From contig NZ_CABVPL010000034.1 in NCBI RefSeq assembly GCF_902499045.1, positions 1 through 64,000 of the forward strand: DNA of 64,000 nucleotides, given 5' to 3'. Of the stretch, positions 24,852-34,078 are shown one piece after another. The notes under the pieces are model-generated. The model was not told the origin of the DNA. It was given only the letters and a program-made list of their open reading frames with translations, and made no database searches. The number at the start of each line of letters is the position of its first letter. Within the stretch, counting starts at the first letter, position 1. The position numbers and the translations under genes were made by a program. The DNA is from Burkholderia latens. GTDB taxonomy: Bacteria; Pseudomonadota; Gammaproteobacteria; Burkholderiales; Burkholderiaceae.

Positions 24852-26000
24852 TCAACCGCCCTTCGTCACGATCGTCTTCCACGCGCCGTTCTTCACCTGA
24901 TACAGCGTGGACATCCCGCTCTTCAGCGAGCCGTCGTTCGCGAACGAGATGCGGCCGGTGACGCCTTCGAAGTCGATCTTCTTCAGCGCCGGCCGATAGA
25001 CCTTCGGATCGGTCGAGTTGGCCGCCTGCATCGCCTTGATCGCGGCCCACGCGGCGTCGTAGCCGAACTGCGCGTACGACAGCACGTCGACGCCGAAGCG
25101 CTTCTTGAAGCGCTGCTCGAAGTCCTTGCCCTGCGGCAGCTCGTCGAGCGGACGCCCGTATTCCCACGCCATCGCGCCTTCGGCGGCCGGGCCGGCGATC
25201 TTGATGAACTCGTTGTCCTTCACGCCGCCGCCGCCGACGAACTGCGCGTTCAGCCCGAGCTGGCGCATCTGCTTGATGAAGTTCGCGGCGAGCGAATCGA
25301 GGCCGCCGAAGAAGATCAGGTCGGGATTCCTCGCCTTCAGGCTCGTGATCTGCGCGCGGAAATCGACCGCCTGATTGTTGGTGAACTCGCGGCCGATGAT
25401 GTTGCCGCCCGCCGCCTTCACGGCCTTCTCGAACTCGTCCGCCTCGCCCTGGCCGAACGCGGTGCGGTCGTCGATGATCGCGATGCGCTTGGCCTTGGTC
25501 ACGTCGACCGCGTACTTGCCCGCGTTGCCCGCGTTCTGGCCGTCGGTCGCGATCACCATGAACATGTTCGCGAGCCCGCGCGACGTGAGCGTCGGGTTGG
25601 TGGCCGCCGGGTCGATGACCGGAATGCCGGCCTTGTCGTAGACCACCGACGCCGGAATCGTCGTGCCCGAGTTGAAGTGGCCGACCACCACCGACACGTT
25701 CTGATCGACGAGCGCCTGTGCGGCCTGCACGCCGATCCGCGGGTCGGCCTGGTCGTCCTGCACGACGAGGTTGAAGTGCGCGGGCTTGCCGGCGATCTGC
25801 ACCTTCTGCGCGGCGGCATCGTCGAGCGCGAGCTGCACGCCGTTCTGCAGATCCTTGCCGTAGCCGGCGTTCACGCCGGTGAGCGGCGCGGCGAAGCCGA
25901 CCTTCACGTCGGTCGCGTCGGCGGCCTGGGCGGCCTGTTGCGAGAGGAGAGCTACCGCGGATACGACCGATACCGACAACAGGGAATGACGGAATTTCAT
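24852..26000 (-). CDS. Branched-chain amino acid-type ABC substrate-binding protein
   Basis: The 382-residue periplasmic protein has a signal peptide (MKFRHSLLSVSVVSAVALLSQQAAQA). The LivJ/LivK-type fold is recognisable by KVGFAAPLTGVNAGYGKDLQNGVQLA, VVGHFNSGTTIPAS, PAATNPTLT and AKRIAIIDDRTAFGQGEA. It should bind an amino acid or similar solute for a membrane permease. No permease or ATPase genes are adjacent, so it is an orphan relying on another Liv-type system. Confidence 0.9.
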   Translation of the reverse strand: MKFRHSLLSVSVVSAVALLSQQAAQAADATDVKVGFAAPLTGVNAGYGKDLQNGVQLALDDAAAQKVQIAGKPAHFNLVVQDDQADPRIGVQAAQALVDQNVSVVVGHFNSGTTIPASVVYDKAGIPVIDPAATNPTLTSRGLANMFMVIATDGQNAGNAGKYAVDVTKAKRIAIIDDRTAFGQGEADEFEKAVKAAGGNIIGREFTNNQAVDFRAQITSLKARNPDLIFFGGLDSLAANFIKQMRQLGLNAQFVGGGGVKDNEFIKIAGPAAEGAMAWEYGRPLDELPQGKDFEQRFKKRFGVDVLSYAQFGYDAAWAAIKAMQAANSTDPKVYRPALKKIDFEGVTGRISFANDGSLKSGMSTLYQVKNGAWKTIVTKGG

Positions 26001-26357
26001 GTTCGTTCCTCTTGTTCTACACCAGCGGGTGGGTACCGCACGCGGCCGGCAGGCCGGACACGTGCGACGGGCGGGCGGTTCGACCGCTTCTCGTAATCGG
26101 GCGGGGAGCTCGGCATGCAGATGATTCCCGGAACAATCTCCCGTCAGGCTCGGCGAGGAGCCCCGATCGCCTCGATATATAGGTCGCCGATATGCACGGG
26201 TCTTGGCAATTTGCCGCGCATTCGATGCGGATTTGCGCACAGCTTCCGCGCGAGCACGGCTGGCCGGTATCGGGAGTTTCCCGTCACGAACGGACGGGAT
26301 GCGGGGAAGGGCGGGCGGCGCGGCCCCGCACGGAGGCCGCGCCGCCGTGTGCCGTCG
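26001..26357 (-). other. Intergenic region upstream of the binding-protein gene
   Basis: No gene is seen. The GC-rich hairpin GGCGGCGCGGCC/GGCCGCGCCGCC at 26314-26346 lies just past the phospholipase stop (minus strand) and may terminate it. AT-rich ATATATAGGTCGCCGATAT near 26175 could hold the promoter for the binding-protein gene. Confidence 0.45.
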
Positions 26358-28511
26358 TCAGTCGGACAGGGCGTCCGACGCGGCTTCGGTGGCGTCAGCG
26401 GCGTCATGCGACGCGCTCGTGCGGATCGCCGGGTCGCTGGTGCTCGGGCGGCCGGTCTCGACGTGGCCCGCGAAGCGGCGCACGAAGCCGAGCAGGCGGC
26501 CGTCGCTGACGGTCAGGTCGTACCAGCCGTGGCTGCCGCGCAGATCCCAGTAGTCGTCGACGTGCGCGCCCGGCGCGAGCTCGAACGTGCGCGCGCCGCC
26601 GTGGCCGTACGCGTTCGTGACCTTGAGCCGCACCGCCTTGTGGCCGCGGTTCATCAGGCGCAGCGTGATGTTGCCGTTCGCGACGTCGTAGCCGTAGATC
26701 ACCTCGGGGTTCGCGTTCGCGCTGCCGGCGCCGGTCGCGAACGGGCCGCGGAAATGGCAGTAGAAGCCGTTCGGGCCATATACGTCGAGGTCGTACAGGC
26801 CCAGCGACGCGGCGGCGCTCCACGTGTCGGCGATCCGCTTGCCGGCTTCGACCGTGTACGTCCACGGGCCGTCGACGCGGTTGCGCGACTGCACCTGGAA
26901 CGCCGCGCCTGCGCGGCCCGTGTTCGCGAAGGTCAGCCGGAACTGCCCGTTCGCGGCTTCGACGCGGCCGTGCACGAACAGCTCGTACGGCAGCGCGCGC
27001 GCCGGACGCAGCCCCGGCTCCTGTTTCGGCAGTTGCTGCGCGACTGGCGGCACCGGGATGTAGTCGGGGTGGCGCAGGCGGTCGGGCGGCGCGTAGCCGC
27101 TCGTGTCGGGCAGCGCCGGCCATGCGGCGTCGGCGGTCGCGAAGTCGAACGCCGACGTCAGGTCGCCGCATACCGCGCGACGCCACGGCGACACGTTGGC
27201 GGCCGTCAACGGATACTGCGCGCCGAAGCGCGCTTCGATGAACTGCAGCAGCGACGTGTGATCGAAGGTCTGCGAGCACACCCAGCCGCCCTTCGTCCAC
27301 GGCGACACGACGAGCATCGGCACGCGCGGGCCGAGCCCGTACGGGCCGGCCATGTGCGACGCGTCGCCGGCGAACACCTCGTTGGTCGTCGCGACCGTGG
27401 ACAGCCCGTTGTCGCGCGACTGCGGCGCGAACGGCGGCGGCACGTGGTCGAAGAAGCCGTCGTTCTCATCGTAGGTGATGAAGAGCGCGGTCTTGCTCCA
27501 CACGTCCGGGTTCGACACGAGCACCTTCAGCACCTGCTCGATGTACCACGCGCCGTAGTTGGCCGGCCAGTTCGGATGCTCGGAATACGCCTCCGGCGCG
27601 CAGATCCACGACACCTGCGGCAGCGTGCCGTTCTTCACGTCCTGCTGCAGCACGTCGAACAGCGTGCCGCCGGCGCTGATGTTGGTGCCGGTGCGCGCCT
27701 TGTCGTACAGCGGCGTGCCGGGCAGCGCGGTGCGGTACTGGTTGAAGTAGAGCAGCGCGTTGTCGCCGTAGTTGCCGATGTACGGGTTCTGCGTCCAGCC
27801 CCACGAGCCGTTCGCGTCGAGGCCGGTGCCGACGTCCTGATAGATCTTCCACGACACGCCGGCCTGCTCCAGCACTTCCGGATAGGTCGTCCAGCCGTAG
27901 CCCTTTTCCTCGTTGCCGAGCACCGGGCCGCCGCCCGTGCCGTCGTTGCCGACGTAGCCGGTCCACATGTAGTAGCGGTTCGGGTCGGTCGAGCTCGGGA
28001 TCGCGCAGTGGTACGCGTCGCAGATCGTGAACGCGTCGGCGAGCTGGTAGTGGAACGGGATGTCGTCGCGCTTCAGGTACGCCATCGTCGTGGTGCCCTT
28101 GTTCGGCACCCACTGGTCGTAGCGGCCCTTGTTCCATGCGGCATGCATGTCCTGCCAGCCGTGCGGCAGATCCTGCAGGAACTGCATGCCGAGCTTGTCG
28201 GCGCCGGGGTGGAACGGCAGCAGCTCGGCCGGGCCGACCGGCTGATGAAACACCGACTTGCCGTTCGCGAGCCGCAGCGGACGCGGGTCGCCGAAGCCGC
28301 GGACACCGCGCATCGTGCCGAAGTAATGGTCGAACGAGCGGTTCTCCTGCATCAGGATCACGATGTGTTCGATATCGCGGATCGTGCCGGTACGGCGGTT
28401 CGCGGGAATGGCGAGCGCATCGCGGATCACGGGCGGGAACAGGTTCAGCGCGGCGGCGCCGGCAGTGCCGGCGGCGACGCGCAGGAAATCACGACGGTTC
28501 GATCGGGTCAT
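26358..28511 (-). CDS. Phosphocholine-type phospholipase C, Tat-exported
   Basis: This 717-residue secreted enzyme hydrolyses phosphatidylcholine or sphingomyelin head groups. The Tat signal SNRRDFLRVAAGTAG is followed by the PF04185 phosphoesterase core with QENRSFDHYFG (about 55-65) and YDENDGFFDHVPPP (near 345). Two DUF756-type C-terminal beta domains follow (from about 510 and 620). ATG 28511 was chosen because it puts the twin-arginine motif at residues 6-7. It corresponds to the PlcN/PlcH-like proteins of Burkholderia and Pseudomonas; which lipid is preferred cannot be told. Confidence 0.93.
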   Translation of the reverse strand: MTRSNRRDFLRVAAGTAGAAALNLFPPVIRDALAIPANRRTGTIRDIEHIVILMQENRSFDHYFGTMRGVRGFGDPRPLRLANGKSVFHQPVGPAELLPFHPGADKLGMQFLQDLPHGWQDMHAAWNKGRYDQWVPNKGTTTMAYLKRDDIPFHYQLADAFTICDAYHCAIPSSTDPNRYYMWTGYVGNDGTGGGPVLGNEEKGYGWTTYPEVLEQAGVSWKIYQDVGTGLDANGSWGWTQNPYIGNYGDNALLYFNQYRTALPGTPLYDKARTGTNISAGGTLFDVLQQDVKNGTLPQVSWICAPEAYSEHPNWPANYGAWYIEQVLKVLVSNPDVWSKTALFITYDENDGFFDHVPPPFAPQSRDNGLSTVATTNEVFAGDASHMAGPYGLGPRVPMLVVSPWTKGGWVCSQTFDHTSLLQFIEARFGAQYPLTAANVSPWRRAVCGDLTSAFDFATADAAWPALPDTSGYAPPDRLRHPDYIPVPPVAQQLPKQEPGLRPARALPYELFVHGRVEAANGQFRLTFANTGRAGAAFQVQSRNRVDGPWTYTVEAGKRIADTWSAAASLGLYDLDVYGPNGFYCHFRGPFATGAGSANANPEVIYGYDVANGNITLRLMNRGHKAVRLKVTNAYGHGGARTFELAPGAHVDDYWDLRGSHGWYDLTVSDGRLLGFVRRFAGHVETGRPSTSDPAIRTSASHDAADATEAASDALSD

Positions 28512-28930
28512 GGTCGTTATCGTGCGTAAAGGGGGAGCCGGTTGGCGGGACATGCGGGAAAAGCGGCCGCGCCCGGATCGCAGGATGCGGCTGCGACGGT
28601 CGTGCCGCCGCGAGCATAGCCGGGATTCGGTGTCATTCCCGTGAAGTCCGGAAACGTTTGCACGCGTGGAGCGGATTGCACGGGGCCAGCGGTGCGTGCA
28701 TCAACGAGCTGCGGGATGACGCGACAAGCGGGGGACGGGGGAAGCAGGAGGCGACGAGACGGGCGAGACGACACACGGGACAACGGGTGAGGCAACGCGG
28801 CGCGCGAGAGGCGAGCCGACGAGCGAAGCGGGCGGCGCATGGCGGGCCGGAGGAGCGGAGAACAGCGGAGAACAGCGGAGAACAGCGGGGAGCAGAGCGG
28901 AGCAACGGCGAAGATGGCGATGCGCACGCA
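28512..28930. other. Intergenic region between the phospholipase and pdxY genes
   Basis: No gene is seen. It must contain the promoter of the phospholipase gene (minus). It also lies downstream of pdxY (minus), so it holds the pdxY terminator zone. A short tandem repeat sits at 28854-28893. Confidence 0.5.
28854..28893 (+). repeat. 10-bp tandem repeat
   Basis: AGCGGAGAAC occurs three times without gaps, followed by the variant AGCGGGGAGC. It is non-coding, 40 bp from the pdxY stop. Confidence 0.85.
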
Positions 28931-29791
28931 TCACGCGTCGGTCACCCACGCGCCGAACCATTCGCTCGGCCGCGCGATTTCATCCTGCGCGGCGACGAGC
29001 TCGAGCTCATAGCGGCGCGCATCGTAGGTCGCCTTCACGACCGCGTGCACGGCCGCGAGCGTGTGCTCGAACGCGGCGCGCACCGAGTCGCCGCGCAGCC
29101 GGCGCGCGACGAAGATCGCGCTGGTGAGGTCGCCGACCCCGACCGGATGGCGCGGAAACGCATACAGCGGCCGCTGGCCGATCCACGCCTCGGTTTCGGT
29201 GACCGCGAGCATGTTGAAGCGGTCGGCCGGGCTGTTGCGGTCGTGCAGGTGCTTGACGAGGATGATCTTCGGGCCGCGGCGGATCAGCGCGCGGCACGCG
29301 TCGACGGCTTCGGCGACGGACTCGATGCGCCGCCCGGCGAGCTTCTGCAGCTCGGTATGGTTCGGCGACATGCCGTCCGCGAGCGCCGGCATTTCCTGGA
29401 CGATGAACTCCTCGACGCCGGGCTCGGGCCGGATCCCGCCCGTCTGGCCCAGCGCCGGATCGCAGAAGTACCACGCGTTCGGGTTCATCGCCTTCACCGC
29501 GCGCACGATCTCGACGGTCGCGCGCGCCTGCGCGGGCGAGCCGACGAAGCCGGACAGCACCGCATCGCAGCGCTTGAGCGCGCCGATCGCGGCGATGCCG
29601 TCGACGAGCTGCTCCATCTTCGCGGCATCGATCGCGCTGCCGGCCCAGTGGCCGTACTGCATGTGATTCGATAGCTGGACCGTATTGAGCGGCCAGACGT
29701 TGACGCCGAGGCGCTGCATCGGGAACACGGCCGCGCTGTTGCCCGCGTGGCCGTAGATGACGTGCGACTGAATGCTGAGGACGTTTTTCAT
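28931..29791 (-). CDS. pdxY: Pyridoxal kinase
   Basis: The 286-residue ribokinase-fold enzyme phosphorylates pyridoxal in vitamin B6 salvage. The start [29 protein letters not shown] is diagnostic. [16 protein letters not shown] and the anion-hole/base motif [17 protein letters not shown] with catalytic Asp are present. Length matches PdxY. It is a single gene with the ATG at 29791. Confidence 0.95.
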   Translation of the reverse strand: MKNVLSIQSHVIYGHAGNSAAVFPMQRLGVNVWPLNTVQLSNHMQYGHWAGSAIDAAKMEQLVDGIAAIGALKRCDAVLSGFVGSPAQARATVEIVRAVKAMNPNAWYFCDPALGQTGGIRPEPGVEEFIVQEMPALADGMSPNHTELQKLAGRRIESVAEAVDACRALIRRGPKIILVKHLHDRNSPADRFNMLAVTETEAWIGQRPLYAFPRHPVGVGDLTSAIFVARRLRGDSVRAAFEHTLAAVHAVVKATYDARRYELELVAAQDEIARPSEWFGAWVTDA

Positions 29792-29927
29792 GGATATCCG
29801 CCTGCAGGCGTTTCAGGGTCACGTCACACGATACCCGAGATCGTCGCGGGCGCGAAAGTCGTGCGGCGGGCGACTGTTGCGCGCCGTCGTCAGCCCGACC
29901 GCGTAGAATCGCGGGGGCGCGAGGCCG

Positions 29928-29971
29928 CCGGCTGCCGTATGCCGGCTGCTCCTATGCCGGCTGCCCGTATG
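29928..29971 (+). repeat. 15-bp tandem repeat upstream of the hydrolase gene
   Basis: There are three consecutive units of the form CCGGCTGCYCNTATG (29928-29941, 29942-29956 and 29957-29971). The array ends 23 bp before the ATG, in the leader of the hydrolase gene, and each unit ends in ATG. Confidence 0.75.
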
Positions 29972-29994
29972 CGTTTCCCCTTACCGTGATCGCC

Positions 29995-31053
29995 ATGCCT
30001 TCGATTTGCAAGATGTTGTCACTGGCCCGCGCCGCCGTGCTCGGCGCGGCCGTCGCCGCAGCCTGCGCGACACCGGCCGCCGCCGCCCAGGCGCCCGCCG
30101 GCAACGACGGGCCCGCTTACGGCCCGCGCCTGGAAGGCTTCGCGTATCCGGAGCCGGAGCACCGCTATGCGTTCGTGTCGCAGCGTGAAACGCTCGAGAT
30201 GGTCTACGTCGACGTGCAGCCGGCGCACCCGAACGGCCGCACGGTCGTGCTGCTGCACGGGAAGAACTTCTGCGCAGCGACGTGGGAGGACACGATCGGC
30301 GTGCTGAGCCGTGCCGGCTATCGCGTAATCGCGCCGGACCAGATCGGCTTCTGCAAGTCGTCGAAGCCGGAGCGCTATCAGTACAGCTTTCAGCAACTGG
30401 CGCGCAACACGCATGCGCTGCTCGAGTCGATCGGCGTGAAGTCGGCGACGCTCGTCGGCCATTCGACGGGCGGAATGCTCGCGATGCGCTACGCGCTGAT
30501 GTATCCGAAGGCGACCGACCAGCTGGTGCTGGTGAACCCGATCGGCCTGGAAGACTGGAAGGCGCTCGGCGTGCCGCCGCTGTCCGTCGACTACTGGTAT
30601 GCGCGCGAGCTGAAGACCAGCGCCGACGGCATCCGCCGCTACGAGCAGGCGACCTACTACGCGGGCAAGTGGGCGCCGTCGTACGAGCGCTGGGTGCAGA
30701 TGCTCGCCGGCATGTATCGCGGCCCGGGCCGCGACGCGGTCGCGTGGAATTCCGCGCTGCTCTACGACATGATCTTCACGCAGCCGGTGGTGTACGAGCT
30801 CGGCGCGATCCGCGTGCCGACGCTGCTGCTGATCGGCGACAAGGACACGACCGCGATCGGCAAGGACGCCGCGCCGCCCGACGTGCACGCGAAACTCGGC
30901 CGTTACCCGGAACTCGCGAAGCGCACGCAGGCGGCGATTCCCGGCGCGCAGCTCGTCGAGTTTCCGGCGCTCGGCCATGCGCCGCAGATCCAGGATCCGG
31001 ACGCGTTCCACAAGGCGCTGCTCGACGGAATGGGCGCCGCACACCCGCAGTAA
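29995..31053 (+). CDS. Exported alpha/beta-fold hydrolase
   Basis: The protein has about 352 residues from ATG 29995; a GTG nine bases upstream is an alternative. The signal peptide ends near ATPAAAAQA. Catalytic features are the oxyanion region VVLLHGKNF, the nucleophile elbow GHSTGGM, the acid in LIGDKDTTA and the base in ALGHAPQ. The substrate is unknown; relatives are annotated as periplasmic hydrolases. It is a single gene. Confidence 0.85.
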   Translation: MPSICKMLSLARAAVLGAAVAAACATPAAAAQAPAGNDGPAYGPRLEGFAYPEPEHRYAFVSQRETLEMVYVDVQPAHPNGRTVVLLHGKNFCAATWEDTIGVLSRAGYRVIAPDQIGFCKSSKPERYQYSFQQLARNTHALLESIGVKSATLVGHSTGGMLAMRYALMYPKATDQLVLVNPIGLEDWKALGVPPLSVDYWYARELKTSADGIRRYEQATYYAGKWAPSYERWVQMLAGMYRGPGRDAVAWNSALLYDMIFTQPVVYELGAIRVPTLLLIGDKDTTAIGKDAAPPDVHAKLGRYPELAKRTQAAIPGAQLVEFPALGHAPQIQDPDAFHKALLDGMGAAHPQ

Positions 31054-31075
31054 CGCGGCGGCGCGCGTCGCCCGC

Positions 31076-32074
31076 TCAGCGGGCTTCGTTCGCGAGTTCG
31101 TCGCGGATTTGCGCGGCCAGCTCGAACGAGCGCACGCGTGCCGCGTGATCGTAGATCTGCGCGGTGATGATCAGCTCGTCGGCGCCCGTCTGCGCGATCC
31201 GGTCGCGTAGCTTGTCGCGCACGGTGTCGCGCGAGCCGACGGCCGCGAACGACAGCGCGTGCGCGACGTTCGCGAGTTCGAATTCACTTGCCTCCAGCAC
31301 GTCGACGGGCGGCGGCAGCTTGCCGGGCGTGCCGCGGCGCAGGTTGATGAACTGCTGCTGCAGCGACGTGAACAGCCGCCGCGCCTCGTCGTCCGTATCG
31401 GCCGCGAACACGTTGACGCCGACCATCGCATGCGGCTTCGGCCACGCGGCCGACGGCCGGTATTGCGCGCGGTAGATCTCGAGCGCGCGCATCAGGTAGT
31501 CGGGCGCGAAGTGCGACGCGAACGCGAACGGCAGCCCGAGCATCGCGGCCAGCTGCGCGCTGAAGAGGCTCGAACCCAGCAGCCATACGGGCACGTCGAG
31601 CCCCGCGCCGGGCACGGCGCGCACGCGCTGCCCGGGCACCGGTTCCGCGAAATAGCGCTGCAGCTCGGCGACGTCGTCCGGGAACGAATCGGCGCTGCCG
31701 ATCAGGTCGCGGCGCAGCGCGCGCGACGTGGTCTGGTCGGTGCCCGGCGCGCGGCCGAGCCCGAGGTCGATGCGCCCCGGATACAGCGACGCGAGCGTGC
31801 CGAACTGTTCGGCGACCACGAGCGGCGCGTGGTTCGGCAGCATGATTCCGCCCGAGCCGACGCGGATCGTCTTCGTCGCGCCCGCGACGTGGCCGATCAC
31901 GACCGCGGTGGCCGCGCTCGCGATGCCCGGCATGTTGTGATGCTCGGCGAGCCAGTAGCGCCGGTAGCCGAGGCGTTCCGCGTGCTGCGCGAGGTCGACG
32001 GTGTTGCGGAACGCCTGCGCGGCATCGGCGCCGGCGGGAATGGGGGCGAGATCGAGTACGGAAAACGGAATCAT
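31076..32074 (-). CDS. LLM-class flavin-dependent oxidoreductase
   Basis: The 332-residue luciferase-like monooxygenase has [55 protein letters not shown] and [10 protein letters not shown], the pattern of the MsnO8/YhbW group. It binds reduced FMN or F420; the substrate is unknown. ATG 32074 follows CCTCCCGATG-type sequence. It is convergent with the hydrolase gene (22-bp gap). Confidence 0.9.
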   Translation of the reverse strand: MIPFSVLDLAPIPAGADAAQAFRNTVDLAQHAERLGYRRYWLAEHHNMPGIASAATAVVIGHVAGATKTIRVGSGGIMLPNHAPLVVAEQFGTLASLYPGRIDLGLGRAPGTDQTTSRALRRDLIGSADSFPDDVAELQRYFAEPVPGQRVRAVPGAGLDVPVWLLGSSLFSAQLAAMLGLPFAFASHFAPDYLMRALEIYRAQYRPSAAWPKPHAMVGVNVFAADTDDEARRLFTSLQQQFINLRRGTPGKLPPPVDVLEASEFELANVAHALSFAAVGSRDTVRDKLRDRIAQTGADELIITAQIYDHAARVRSFELAAQIRDELANEAR

Positions 32075-32710
32075 CGGGAGGCCTTCGAAAGGGAGGGGCG
32101 CGGTGATGCGCATGCGCAACAGATGCCGACGATTTTGCCAAAGGGTTCCGGAACGCGCTGGCGACGCACGGATACCCATGCGCCTTTCAGGGGTGCAACG
32201 CGGGTCTTCTTGATCGTTGCAGAAATCGCCATAATCGCCGAATAATTACCGTCGTTTACGGCGATTGGGCGCGTCTTCGCATCGACGTACAAATTTGCAC
32301 GAAACGTTTGATTTTCAAGACTGCAATACGCCTGCAAAGTGCTTACGCTAACGTGAACGCGGTGGCACCCGAATGGTTTGCCGGTCTCGCAGCTTTGCCG
32401 AAATCGCACCAGTCCGTTTCATGCGGCGTCGAGCGCGGGTAGGCGCGGACTGCTAAAATCCGGCGCTCGCCCATCTTGTGCCGATGGTCGCCATTCGAAT
32501 CTTCCCGCATCCCGTTCGGGCCGCGCGCGAGGATGTGCCACGCGAATCCGGGCATGGTCGCTTCTGCGAACGAGCCATGCCTCTCTACACAGACGCTGCT
32601 GGAACAAGGAGTCGGGTCGTGCCCGCGTTCGTCGCTGCCGGAATTTCCCATCACGTTCAGCCAGGTTCGCTGGCTCGGCGTGGCGCCCGCATCGCCGGGG
32701 GGCGTCGCGC
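32075..32710. other. Divergent region between the LLM oxidoreductase and hpnI
   Basis: No gene is supported; open frames here lack ribosome sites and family pattern. An AT-rich core at 32217-32340 carries AATCGCC and GGCGATT inverted arms around ATAATTACCG and is the likely promoter zone for both directions. The hpnI leader could be over 300 nt. Confidence 0.45.
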
Positions 32711-33886
32711 ATGACGCCGACCGTCACGTTGCTCGACTGGCTGCTGATCGCGTTCACGCTCGCCGCGGCCGGCTATGCGCTCGCCGCCGCGTTCGCGCCG
32801 CGACCGCGCATGCCGCGCACCGCCGCGCGCGACGGCTTCGAGCCGGTCAGCGTGCTCAAACCGCTGTGCGGCGCGGAGCCGCACCTGTACGAGAACCTCG
32901 CGACGTTCTGCGGGCAGCGCCATCCCCGCTATGAAGTGCTGTTCGGGGTCGCGTCGGCGTCCGATCCGGCCGTCGCCGTCGTCGAGCGGCTGCGCGCCGA
33001 CTATCCGGACTGCGACATCACGCTCGTGATCGACGCGCGCGTGCATGGCAAGAACCTGAAGGTCAGCAACCTGATCAATCTCGCCGAGCGCGCGAAGTAC
33101 GGCCGCATCGTGATCGCGGACAGCGACATCGCGGTGAAGGCCGACTATCTGGAGCGCGTGACGGCGCCGCTCGCCGACGCGTCGGTCGGCGTCGTCACGT
33201 GCCTGTATCATGCGCGCAGCGTCGGCGGCTTCTGGACGCGGATCGGTGCGCAGTTCGTCGACGCGTGGTTCGCGCCGTCGGTGCGGATCGCGCACCTCGG
33301 CCGCTCGAGCCGCTTCGGCTTCGGCGCGACGCTCGCGCTGACGCGCGACACGCTCGACCGGATCGGCGGCTTGCTCGCGCTGAAGGACGAGCTGGCCGAC
33401 GATTACTGGCTGGCCGAGCTGCCGCGGCGCCTCGGGCGCCACACGGTGCTGTCCGAAGTCGAGGTCGCGACCGACGTGATCGAGCCGTCGTTCGGGCCGC
33501 TCTGGCACCGCGAGACGCGCTGGCTGCGCACGATCCGCTCGCTGAACCCGGCCGGCTTCGCGTTCCTGTTCATCACGTTTACCGCGCCGTGGCTTGCCAT
33601 CGGCGCGGTGCTCGCGCTGCGCCTGGACGGCACCGCCGCCGGCACGCTCGCGGGCGGCGCGGCCATCGCGGGCGCGTTCGGCCGGCTCGTGCTGCACGCG
33701 CGCGGCGAGGACGGCTGGCGCGCGTTCTGGCGCGACCTGCCGCTCGTCGCGGTGCGCGACACGCTGCTCGCGCTCGAATGGCTCGCGGCCGCGTTCGGCA
33801 CGCACGTCGTGTGGCGCGGCGCGCGGATGACGGTCGTCGGCGGCGAGCGCGCGGCGGCGGCGGTGGAAGGCGCGGACGGCCGCTAG
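32711..33886 (+). CDS. hpnI: Hopanoid biosynthesis glycosyltransferase HpnI
   Basis: The 391-residue membrane-bound GT2/GT21-type transferase is ceramide-glucosyltransferase-like. It has an N-terminal membrane helix (LLDWLLIAFTLAAAGYALAA), GFEPVSVLKPLCGAE, the DxD in VIADSDIAV near 136, DDYWLAELPRRLG and the R-E-T-R-W motif near 267, then C-terminal helices. HpnI adds an N-acetylglucosamine to bacteriohopanetetrol. ATG 32711 is chosen because upstream frame lacks family sequence. It is first of hpnI-J-K-L. Confidence 0.93.
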   Translation: MTPTVTLLDWLLIAFTLAAAGYALAAAFAPRPRMPRTAARDGFEPVSVLKPLCGAEPHLYENLATFCGQRHPRYEVLFGVASASDPAVAVVERLRADYPDCDITLVIDARVHGKNLKVSNLINLAERAKYGRIVIADSDIAVKADYLERVTAPLADASVGVVTCLYHARSVGGFWTRIGAQFVDAWFAPSVRIAHLGRSSRFGFGATLALTRDTLDRIGGLLALKDELADDYWLAELPRRLGRHTVLSEVEVATDVIEPSFGPLWHRETRWLRTIRSLNPAGFAFLFITFTAPWLAIGAVLALRLDGTAAGTLAGGAAIAGAFGRLVLHARGEDGWRAFWRDLPLVAVRDTLLALEWLAAAFGTHVVWRGARMTVVGGERAAAAVEGADGR

Positions 33887-34078
33887 CGTACCGGCGTGCG
33901 CACCACGGCGGCCGGCACGCGCGCGTTACCGGACGAATCCGGCCCGCGGGCCGAAACGCGCCGCGCGGCACTGCCGTGCGACGCGACATGACAAAGAGGC
34001 GGGCGCCGATACGGCGGCCCGCGGTTGATTGACTGAATCGTTGAAACGAATCGAACTATGCAGGCTACCGGAGCATTC

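Noticed and set aside
32378-32710. Upstream extension of the hpnI frame
   Set aside because: The family sequence begins at ATG 32711 with its membrane helix; the extension has no homology pattern.
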